Below are positions 13,331 to 22,526 of a stretch of DNA of 64,000 nucleotides, one piece after another. The translations under genes and the position numbers were made by a program. The stretch spans positions 1 through 64,000 of the forward strand of contig MU863913.1 of the NCBI GenBank assembly GCA_033296885.1, given 5' to 3'. Within the stretch, counting starts at the first letter, position 1. Each line of letters begins with the position of its first letter. The notes under the pieces are model-generated. The model saw only the letters and a list, made by a program, of their open reading frames with translations. It was not told the origin of the DNA and searched no databases. This DNA comes from Triangularia verruculosa (lineage: Eukaryota > Ascomycota > Sordariomycetes > Sordariales > Podosporaceae).

Positions 13331-13507
13331 GACGTGCAAATTACCTAGTTTGCACGTCCCCCCCTACAACGTCTTAGCAATAGGGGCAGTTTGCACGTCT
13401 ATATAAAATTGAGTCTTAGCAACAGAGGCAGTTTGCACGTCCATACAAATCCAGTCTTGGCAAAATGATCATTTTGCACGTCTATATAAACGATTATATT
13501 GCACGTC
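13331..13507. repeat. 41-bp tandem array of TTTGCACGTC motifs with an inverted copy
   Basis: GACGTGCAAA at 13331-13340 faces TTTGCACGTC at 13349-13358 as a perfect 10-bp inverted repeat with an 8-base spacer. Direct copies of TTTGCACGTC follow at 13390, 13432 and 13473, and a variant ATTGCACGTC at 13498, giving spacings of 41, 42, 41 and 25 bp. The intervening sequence also repeats (GTCTTAGCAA, then GGCAG). The array lies at the border between RIP-degraded DNA and the first intact gene. Confidence 0.85.
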
Positions 13508-13708
13508 CCCTATACACTTTGCCGCATCGAGGCGTTCGCATGTCTTTTCTCGCGGGCTTAACAGCTTGCCAGTAGGTCTGCTCTATGCAAGTGACCATGG
13601 ATTCATTCTAGAGGCCGAGTCTCTCTTCAATGCTCAAAAAGAACTACTGCTGGGCGTATGATCAGGTTCTTGGGAAGGATTGCTTCAAAGGCACGAATCC
13701 TTTTCACT

Positions 13709-16608
13709 CTACCCCCCACAGCCTCCACAGCCGCCTCCACATCCACCACAGCTCGAACAAGTGCTCACACATCCAGTTCCACAAGTATCCCCAACCTCAC
13801 CAGCTACACCAGAGCATGCCGCCCCAGCTGCCACACCACCAGTGCCACATAAAAACCCGCACCCTCCTGCCCCTCCGCTACCATCATCAGCGTCTGAACT
13901 CCCTACGTCCTCTCTTGTCGCTTTCCAGTCTCTCAGTCTTTCATACTCGGCTATTTTCAGTCGGCGAGATAGGTGACTCCAGCCAGCCACGAAATACTGG
14001 TGGTACGCCCCCTTCTCATAGTGATGGCTAAACGGCTGTGCCCGATGAATCCCTCCTAGCTTCAACCTATCCACTCGCTCATCCGCATGCTTATGCAACC
14101 AAAGCGTGGATTGACGAAAGGTTGCACAACGCGCCATTGCCGTTGCAGCAACGAGCAGTGTGTCTTGGGCAAGGAGGAGCGAGAGTCTGTTCTCAAACCA
14201 GGCTTTGTCTGGCATACTTCCGGAGCCAATCTGCCGGCAGATTGGTACTGGGTTGTGTAGCAATGATGGTGTGGTCGTGTCATCAGCTGGAAATCCATTG
14301 TGCGGATACAAGTGTCGCGGTCGGGCAAGGTGAAAGGTGATGAGAGACCAGGAATCAAAAGGGAATGCCCAAACGTGTTTGGAGATATTGCATCCACTAC
14401 CACAAGTAACGGGGTACCGATTGAATGCTTCTGTGCAGTCCCAGGGAAATAGATCTTGGTACGGGTATATCGGTCCTTCAAAGGCTCCCCAATCGTACCA
14501 GTACTCCGAGAGAGCATCTGCCATGTCAGACTCGTCATGGCGTCCATATCGAAACTTGAGGAGATATTCCTCCGTCAAGCCGTTTGGCACGTCGTACTTG
14601 GAACGAGCACGCTCTGGCACATAGGCTCCTTGACGACATACAAAGCTCATCAGATAGAGGGGATATTCCATGTTGGGCAGGTCTTTTGCTGAACTGGCCG
14701 GCCCCTGGGGCGCAAATAGCGAACTGAACAGAGAGCGGTCAATGATGTTATCAACAAAGGTCTGGCAGTTGTTGTTGGCAAAACTCCATCGAAGATCCAC
14801 GTTTTGGTCTAACAGTTTGGCAACAACACTGCTGATGTACACCTCGATTCGTCGTCCAAGGTAATCTTTGAGGAGTTTCATCAACCCGTTGACGGCTTGT
14901 TCTATCAGTGTGCTTTTCTCTGCGGTGCTGATGCCCGTCTCGACTATTTGCAGACTCGCCCCAAGCAAAGCGTCGATGATGCGGTCTTCTGCTTCTTGCT
15001 CGAAGAAACCGCAAAAGGAACCGCCAACCACTTGCTTCAGCATTGCCTTGTATCGTTTGGGGGCACGTGGTCGCTGCTGAGAATAGAGCTTTCTCTCTTC
15101 TTTTCCGGTGAGCAAGAGTGAGTGCTGGATATCCTCGGGGAGTGTTCGAATGACTTGGAGGTTTGGTGGGTCGCGACTGGTGATCAGCACGCCCCCATGT
15201 GTTCTAGATTGATTAGCTTGAGCCCTCACACGAGGATTCAATGTAACTAGGTAGGTACTTACTTGCTAACCCCATTCTCAATGACAAGTGGGCCAATTCG
15301 CAGTGCCATATGCACATTACCGTAGGGATAGTCATTGACAATGTCATTGAGATAAAAGGGTACATCCTCCGTTCCCTTGGTGGTAGTACCGAAAGAAGCC
15401 CCAAACTCAGTCGTCTTCCACTTTCCTTCGGGATTTTCCCCGCTGATGTTATTGACCCGGCGAGGAAGATCATAGCGATGTTCCCGTTTGGCTTTGCCCA
15501 AAGTGACTCTTGTCCCCTTGCTGCGGCATGACGCGAATTTAGCTTCCGCTGTCATGTCCGTCAGCTCATACAGACCACACCGAACCTTTCCGTGTGCACC
15601 AGTGATGTTGAGATGGTTTTCGGGGTTGGAGAGGTCGTTGTCAACTGGAAATAGGTTTCTTAGCTGTCCATCGCTGTCTCTTCGCTGCACATCGATGCAG
15701 TTGCAGATTTCCTGACTGTCTTTGGCCGACACCAGTGTTCTGAGACAACATTGTTTGTAGACTTTTGTCATGTCGCTGTGGCCGTAGAAATGCTTTCGGT
15801 AACAAGCTTCGCACACCATCTGATCCGTCTTGATATTCCGAAAAATAGATCCTCGTATCGTATCGCTGCAGCACCCACAAGTCTGGGGGACAAGAATCGG
15901 CATATGTCCTTCGTCAAATGAAGACAGCGTGACTTGGGCTGGCGTGGGCTGCTTCCAGAAGCTGATGAGTGCCTCGGGGTCGCGATATTCGATAATCTTG
16001 TCCATGTCAAGAAATTGCGCAGACTGGAGCAACAATCGTGCCCGACGGCGCAGAATGTCTTCACCCTGGACTTCGCGCTGTTGCAAGTCCATCATTATAG
16101 CGTGACGGATTGAGGAACTCTGCATCTCAGAGTAAATGTCCCACCCCCTGTCTTCAAGGGCTTCTGTGTACGTCGGCACTCGTTCCTTTTCATCATCTCC
16201 TGGTTCTCTCAGCTTCGAGATCTTCCGATATTTATTGGAGAATTTGCGAGAGCTATGATTGACTTGGTCAAGGAAGGTCTCATAGCCATGAATGTAGCGG
16301 TCCTTTTCGTCTGCTAAGACCGTCGTCGAGTATTCTTCTTGCTGCCGCCATTTTCGAAGAGTAAGAAGAATATAAGGCAACTCTCGCTTCACACCAGCCC
16401 AATACATCAGCATCATGGCATTCTGGAGATGGTTTGCAGCAGGACCGATTAGTGTGCGGGGAATTTCCGGAGCATCGGTTACATGGCTTGCGTTGGAAGA
16501 TGAAGAGCTTTGGCTAGATGAGTGCAGCATTTGAGCTAGCATGGACGCCATCATGAGGTTGAAAGGTCGCTGTCCAAATTTTGGTGGTCGAAAGTTGCCC
16601 TGTGTCAA
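13709..16608 (-). CDS. Large protein of unknown function with ZZ-like cysteines, a candidate His/Cys pair and a Gly/Cys tail (946 aa)
   Basis: Two exons on the minus strand, 16608-15263 and 15203-13709, joined across a 59-bp intron (GTAAGT donor, CTAG acceptor, CTAATC branch-like site). Joining keeps the frame and gives ...NGVSKTHGGVLI. The N-terminal ~200 residues are helical and hydrophilic. C244-x2-C247 and C266-x2-C269 with H273/H277 look like a ZZ-type zinc site. The motif VHMALRIGP (H433) and, later, NNNCQTFVDN (C595) recall the His then NC(E/Q)xF order of permuted papain-like folds (LRAT, NlpC/P60); this is inference. The C-terminal ~50 residues are almost only Gly, Cys, Ala and Ser, ending in CGG repeats. 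It is the first gene from the telomere and diverges from the lipase gene. Function unknown; the upstream start could differ. Confidence 0.75.
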
Positions 16609-16927
16609 CCTGTGCCCTCTATCATTGACACTGAAACAAAGGAGCTATCTAAGGTTCTCGCGGTTCAGCTGAGGGGGCACTGCCACAGAAGAATGCCTTG
16701 CGGGGAGCCAAGGCCGGAAGACGCAATGCCACCTACTGCTGGTCTAGGTATGCAGGGCGTCGGTCACCAGTTTGTCTCTGCATGGGTCTGATCTCTCAAA
16801 TGGGCAACCAATTCTCTACACAATGGCCACCACCAATAAAAGCCCTACAGTCGCAGTAACTGGAGCTTAGCTTCGCTTTGGGTGACTCAAACCACATGCC
16901 TCTGGATTCACAACACCAAACATCAAC
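16609..16927. promoter_or_regulatory. Divergent intergenic region between the 946-aa gene and the lipase gene
   Basis: 319 bp separate two head-to-head genes, so it must hold both promoters. Base composition is ordinary and not RIP-mutated. Apart from CAATAAAAGCC near 16834 I see no clear TATA element or operator. Confidence 0.4.
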
Positions 16928-18373
16928 ATGGCCTGGTTACGAAATACTTTTCGTCGGCGCGCCGTCAGAGTGGCTGCCCACTCTGCAGCTTCTGCGTCAG
17001 CTTCGATCCCAGACTGCAACATGGCTACAGCGCAAGCATCCTTAGCAGCATCAGCCGCGGCGGCGGATCTAACTGCAGGTCTTGACTTTATCTTTGATAG
17101 GCTCGCTTATCAGGGTATGAACCTGCGTAGTCAACCGACCTACTGTTGTCACAATTAACAACAAGATAACAGGCGACAAGATCAGTGACGAAATCCAATA
17201 TCACCTCGAACAATTGTGCGAGCATGCTGAAAGATACTTGGACTCATCAATCCACGACAATATTGGGGAGCAGTGGTCTTGGTGAGTACATAAAACCCGA
17301 TGCATCGAAACTGTGCTGACATCACAGCTCTCCCGGCACAAGCGAGTTGATAAGAGCGGCCTGTCAGTGCGCAGTCATGGTCTATGATCAAACACAGGAA
17401 ATCGGCGTCAAAGGGTTTGATGTTGAGCCAGTACTTCACCGCAGCCCATCATTCATGGGCAATGTCAAGGCATGTTCGATGTGGAAAATACCATTCACCC
17501 CAATTCCAGGATGGAGAGGTAAGACGTTGGTGATATCAATTCGAGGAACAGCGACGGCCTTCGATCACATGGTCAATATGAATGGGAAAGCTATGGATGC
17601 CAGCAATCTTTTCGTAGGTATGCCATGATTAAGAAATTCCGAACCGGCATGGCTTACCACAGAATCAGCAGATAAATTCCAAGGGCCAACCTTTCAACGT
17701 TCAAGCGCATGCTGGGTTCCTAGCGTGTGCACAGGACATGGCACCTATTATTACTGAAGACATCAAGTACCAATTACTGGCTGATAAGGAGATATACAAT
17801 CTCGTCTTCACTGGCCATTCTGCGGGAGGTGCAGTAGCATCTCTCCTGTTCCTGCACCATTTATTCCACCAAAGCCCAACCCAGAGGATGAATTGCAAGC
17901 TCTCGCTCATTACCTTCGGCTCACCACCGGTTCTTAGCAGAGGGCTCACCGACATCTGCAAAGAGAATGACGGCGTTGGTCTTTTGTTGTCAATCGTCAA
18001 CGAGTACGATATGATATCACGGGCAGATGGGCCCTACCTCCGGTCACTTATCGATTTGTATCGATCCCGATATGGCCTGCCCTCAGTTTCTGGCAGCGCC
18101 ACGACCCGTGGCCACAGTGCTTGGCCATTGCCGTTGCCAGTGTTTCAGCCTTTGGGTGACATCATCATCCTTAAATTGCATCTCGTCGACATTCCTTCTT
18201 TTCGAAAGCGAGATTCATCTTCCCAGGCATCTACTCTTATGGCACCGACCCTCAAGGCAGTCAAAGTATCACCAGAGGAGTTTGCAAGGTTATTATTCTG
18301 CGATATCTCCACGCACAGGAGGAGGTCGTACATGGAGCGAGTGGATATGCTGGTAGCAGAGTTGGGAATGTAG
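16928..18373 (+). CDS. Class 3 lipase (alpha/beta hydrolase), 430 aa
   Basis: Four exons: 16928-17114, 17173-17281, 17328-17613, 17663-18373; introns of 58, 46 and 49 bp with GT...AG ends. All junction phases agree and the joined frame has no stops. The nucleophile elbow is GHSAGG, with Ser at about residue 247, preceded by the usual hydrophobic strand (YNLVFT). NEYDMISRAD supplies the likely catalytic Asp, and the His in ISTHRRRSYMERV near the C-terminus fits the third triad member. GKTLVISIRGTAT is the conserved oxyanion-side strand of the family. Known members hydrolyse acylglycerols or phospholipids. The N-terminus is Ala/Arg-rich with no clear signal peptide, so a cytoplasmic or organellar place is more likely than secretion. 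Substrate cannot be read from the sequence. Confidence 0.87.
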
Positions 18374-18462
18374 GTAGTTAAAATACCGATGGCTGGCTCC
18401 TGTAATAATTGATTCCATAGATAGCTGTACTCGAAAAGCCAATATCAGTCGTTGCACAACTG

Positions 18463-20136
18463 TTACTGTCTCATGGGAAGTGCGCTTCCCCGTCTTCTAG
18501 CTGCCTCAACAGCACGATAGAACCTCACCTCACTATCCACTCTTTTAGCTACAGTCTGCATGTCAAATTCACTTGACTCGACATCAGGACCCCCTCCATC
18601 GCCAGATATTAGCGTGTGCTCGATCTCACTTGTCAGCATCTCACAGTCCCAGCAGCCACAAATGTGATACTCTTCGCCGAACTGGACCCTCCACAGTCGC
18701 CTTGTCCCCTCAGATCCCGTATCCAGAATTCCTTTCCCGATGCTGTCGTCATGATTAACGAACCTCCCTACACGTCGCTTTGTCTCTTGAACATAGCCCC
18801 ATGCCGCACATTGATGCGTATGCCACGCGAGATCGATATCAAGAGTGGGAACCATTAGTGTTCCAGGGTTTCGTCTCATCAGCAGCAAGAACTTCTCGTA
18901 TCGTGAGATGGACCGAGCCAGTGTGCCTTCAAGTGAGGGGCTGCGTATCCAGAGGTGGGAATGCATTTTGTCGATGAAGGTTGTCTGGCGGATTACTGCG
19001 GCCTTGAGCTCCGTCGCAAGTTGTGGGTCAGAGGAGAGGAACATTTCCGCATGAATGCGGATGGGATTTGAAACAGATAGGTCTTTGATGTCATCTCTTG
19101 TCACTGGCTTTGGATGCTGAGTCGCAGTCAACCGATTACTGAAAAAGCTGGTCATGGTCGCTGTGTTTGTTTCAGTGGTGGAGCCGAACCTTTCCACCCT
19201 CAGCGATGAAAGCTTGAGTGTGGGGCTTAGGGCATCGAGGTGTGAGTTCCAGTTGGAAAAGAGGTCAAAGAGGCTGGGTGTGTGGTCACCGGTTTTAGCG
19301 TTGGCCGTAAACGACCACTCTCGATTGTTGATACCTTGGTGGATCGCCCCCCACGGCAAAGGCATCTTGTACAGCTTTTCCGTTCGGCAATGCTTATTGA
19401 ATAACAGAGGGTTGAGGAGGAATGTATGCCACACCATAATAATGTCGAGTGGCGGCAATGTGAACTCTTCGTCATGCTGACTCTGGGCAACGAATCGAGT
19501 ACGCCAGTCTAGGAAACGAACAACGGCAAACTCAATGAATCTTATCCATTTCGCCTGCCTTCGGGACTCAAATGTCGCATCTTTGAATGTCTTGGTGTCC
19601 CCATTGTGGCCAGTCTTGGTTTCACGTTTGCGAGTTATGCCCATCGAGTTGTCGATATCCTCTGATCGAAGAATGCGCTCGCGCAACACAAAGAGCGTCT
19701 CAAGGAGTTCAAGATGTATGGCGCATTCCGCAACTGTCGGGAGTCTTGCCGCTCTTTCTGAATTCGTCACATGATTCTCTTCAAACAGTGTGGGTTTTGG
19801 AATCACAGGTTCCTCCGATGAGGTACGAGCAGAGGGATAGGCGGACCTTGTCTTGCGGTCGACGAATCCACGAAGGACCGCTCTCCCATTGTGGTGGAGA
19901 ACCTCTTGATTATTTCGACAACTGAGAGTCATATTGCTTCGTCCACGTCCAATATCGCTGCTTGTCGAGGCAAAAGGGGGTTTGTTCTGTGTTTCCAAGT
20001 TATCGAAAAGGTTCAACGGTGAAAGGTGTTGGGACTGGCACCCAAAGAGTACAAGTTCCCCAAGGTAGCATCCCTCCAGAGCTGAGAACCTGGCTGGGTG
20101 GTGTGGTTGCGTCCGCTTTGCATTAGCGCGAGCCAA
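18463..20136 (-). CDS. GRDP-like (DUF1399/PF07173) protein, up to 557 aa
   Basis: A single uninterrupted frame. Two copies of the family hallmark are present: PLDIIMVWHTFLLNP (W236-H-T) and PTLDIDLAWHTHQ (W438-H-T-H441), each followed by a conserved aromatic region, and a late Cys motif CGCWDCEM. This pairing is typical of the glycine-rich-domain-containing (GRDP) family; the Gly-rich tail of plant members is absent. Fungal members are common and uncharacterised. The first 68 residues look unlike the rest, so translation may start at Met69 (base 19932, MTLSCRNNQ) and give about 489 aa. It converges with the lipase gene, with 89 bp between their stop codons. Function unknown. Confidence 0.8.
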   Translation of the reverse strand: MARANAKRTQPHHPARFSALEGCYLGELVLFGCQSQHLSPLNLFDNLETQNKPPFASTSSDIGRGRSNMTLSCRNNQEVLHHNGRAVLRGFVDRKTRSAYPSARTSSEEPVIPKPTLFEENHVTNSERAARLPTVAECAIHLELLETLFVLRERILRSEDIDNSMGITRKRETKTGHNGDTKTFKDATFESRRQAKWIRFIEFAVVRFLDWRTRFVAQSQHDEEFTLPPLDIIMVWHTFLLNPLLFNKHCRTEKLYKMPLPWGAIHQGINNREWSFTANAKTGDHTPSLFDLFSNWNSHLDALSPTLKLSSLRVERFGSTTETNTATMTSFFSNRLTATQHPKPVTRDDIKDLSVSNPIRIHAEMFLSSDPQLATELKAAVIRQTTFIDKMHSHLWIRSPSLEGTLARSISRYEKFLLLMRRNPGTLMVPTLDIDLAWHTHQCAAWGYVQETKRRVGRFVNHDDSIGKGILDTGSEGTRRLWRVQFGEEYHICGCWDCEMLTSEIEHTLISGDGGGPDVESSEFDMQTVAKRVDSEVRFYRAVEAARRRGSALPMRQ

Positions 20137-20194
20137 GGCAGAATCAAGAGCTCCTTATGCATGTCTCGACACTGGATCAATCGAGATTGGAATC

Positions 20195-20288
20195 TCGGTG
20201 ACTAAATTAGCAAGTTTGCAGTTTCACTGGGCGTTGTGAAGAATGTCGGTGACTAAATTAGCAAGCTTGCAGCTTCATCGGGCGTTGT
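20195..20288. repeat. 43-bp direct repeat, two copies at a 51-bp period
   Basis: TCGGTGACTAAATTAGCAAG followed by (T/C)TTGCAG(T/C)TTCA and GGGCGTTGT occurs at 20195-20237 and 20246-20288. The copies differ at only a few positions (for example AAGTTTGCAGTTT against AAGCTTGCAGCTT, then CACTGG against CATCGG). It lies in the 314-bp divergent promoter region between the GRDP-like gene and the membrane-protein gene, 160-250 bp before the latter's start, so a regulatory role is possible. Confidence 0.85.
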
Positions 20289-20450
20289 CAAAGCTGGCAC
20301 CAGAGAACTCCCACCGATATTCCCCGCACGAGGCTCTAGCCAATAGGCAGCAGCCTCGATCCGAACCTTCAAAAGTGGAATACTTGTCCAGGGATGTAAC
20401 CACCTCAAGTCATCACATACATCCACAAGTATCACCACACAGTTAGAGAC

Positions 20451-21934
20451 ATGGCTGAAGATATCCAAGTAGTGTACGATCATCTTATTGCCTTCTCTGT
20501 ATTCGCAGTTTTTACATTTCTTCTCACCGTCTTAGGTATCCGGAAGCGTTCTGGGCTTGCTAGGCTTAAACTTCTCAGCGTTGTCCCTTACTCGGTATCG
20601 GCAGCATTGACGACGAGGCTTTACAACGCTATTCGAGATCAGCGGTATCCCAGGGACTTTCAACCCTATTTAAACCGTCTTACCGCGGCTTATGGCATCC
20701 TGTCAGTTGTTGTAAGTAACTATTAAGGCACCTTGAGTACATTATGATTCTGACATCCGTAGGGGGTCTTTTTAGCCACATGGGCATTGATCATGTGGTT
20801 GGTCTTGGGCCTAGTCAAAGAGCGGGCGCCGGGACGGGAGAAGAAGAGACGTAGGAGCAGCTTCTATTTCTACGTTCTCACCGTTGATATAGCCATCACG
20901 GGTTGTCTAGTGGCTGGGATTGCGCTCAGCAGCACTTTTGTTCCCTGGAACATAAAACACTGCGATGATCCAGTCTACCTAGACTCCAAGTTCATTTCGG
21001 GGATCAGGGTTGCTTACAGAGATGAAAACAACGGGGCGGCATGTCGACGGGGCCTCACAATTCACGCAATGGCAGCAGTGGCAGTGTAAGAGTTTCCCCA
21101 CACCCAATCAAAGATGACCTCTGGGTATACACTAACAACTACCTTATCAGTACCCTCATTATAGCGCAGTGTATTTTATTGCTGCCCTGGGTCAACCTTC
21201 CGAACGGTATTCGCTTTGTAATATATCAGACGATTCGCATTGTGAAACGTCCTGTAAGGCATTCAGATGTGGAACTGGGGGATCTAGAATCACGAAGCCA
21301 AGTGCTGAGGGAAGAAATATCCAAGCAGATTGAGCAGCTTACACATTATTCAGATGTTGTCAGCACTTTGAGCTCGTCCGTGGCCTTTACATCCACAGAA
21401 TACCTCGAGATATTGGCCGAACGGTGTTGTGGCGAAGACAAAAGCCAGTGCTGGGCCTGTGATGCGATGATCTGCGCTGTAAGTCGCCTTACGTGATTAT
21501 CACCTCACATATCTTCTCACGCGATACAGGGTTGCAAAGTACTGCGAGAAAAGATCCCAGTACCGCGGACCACGCACCATATTACCGATTGTTACGCCAT
21601 CTGCACAGGCTGCTATCTCATGAAATGGTCATCGAAACCTGCCGCATTCTCGGCAGCATTCAATTCTACGAACCTTACTGTACAGCATGATGGATGTTCC
21701 CGCAAGCAAACAGGCACTATTCAAGCAGTGAAACTATGTCGGAGATGTTCCGAGGGAACCTTAGACCAGATAAGGGATATGAGGGAGGCGAGGGAACAGA
21801 AACTGTTAGCCAAAACAGTAGTTAGAAGACTGCTTTGTTCAATGTGCGAGAGGCCTATACCAAAGGAAAAGAGACGGTGGTGGATCTGCGGTTCAGAGGA
21901 CCACGAGTGCCATTGGGCAGGTCATGAGGTGTAG
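20451..21934 (+). CDS. Four-TM membrane protein with a Cys-rich C-terminal domain, 438 aa
   Basis: Four exons: 20451-20711, 20763-21085, 21151-21478, 21530-21934, with introns of 51, 65 and 51 bp and matching phases. Hydrophobic segments lie at about residues 12-30 (LIAFSVFAVFTFLLTVLGI), 80-102, 116-140 and 190-212. Segments 2 and 4 are each formed across an exon junction, which supports the splice model. After the last one comes a charged, helical cytosol-like stretch. The C-terminal part has paired cysteines: CWACDAMICAGCK, CYAICTGCY, CRRC, CSMCE and WWICGSEDHECHW, like a zinc-binding ZZ/RING-type region. I do not recognise a named family. The combination could make it a membrane-anchored adaptor or ubiquitin-type protein, but that is a guess. 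Confidence 0.75.
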
Positions 21935-22526
21935 CGGTAAGACAGCGTTGATAGAAAATATGCAGACAAACAAGTTGGTGTGTTTCAATGCACCTAGGTA
22001 TAGACTGGAGTTACCTTAGACATGCAAATATGAGCAAGAATGTCTTCGGTCCTCGTAACGAGTAGACAAATCATGCATTGCGCTCAAAACAGGATTCTGA
22101 CGTGCTATCCTTCTCTTCCGAAACGTGCACCTAAGCTGAGAATGAAACAAGAGCCATCCGAAAGATAATGGTGATAGAGTTAACTTCGCAGGGTGGCCAA
22201 AGTCGAGGACCATACAACCTTGGGCGACCTTTCGAGCATTGAGTTGACAGCAGAGAGAAGACCTAGCTTCAAACCAATGTTCTCTACCGCAAATCATTCA
22301 GTTACGGAACACATTATAAAAGAATATGCCGTTCTTTCGTCGTGAAGGGAGCCTTGTAAGCCCCACATTAAAGTGGACCACAGCTACCAAATAGGGGTTA
22401 AAAAGGGGTGACGTCTGGCCATCGATGCCTAAGAGCCAAGCCGGGAGCTTTGAATGGAGTTCTACGGGGGAAACTTGCCAGTGACATTGAAATCTCTTCA
22501 TTATTTGCTTAATCTGGAATATTAGC
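21935..22526. other. Intergenic region upstream of the HET gene
   Basis: About 590 bp between the membrane-protein gene and the HET-domain gene, both on the plus strand. Small minus-strand frames at 22016-22297 and 22298-22645 have no recognisable content. Ordinary composition and no repeats; presumably terminator of the first gene and promoter of the second. Confidence 0.4.
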
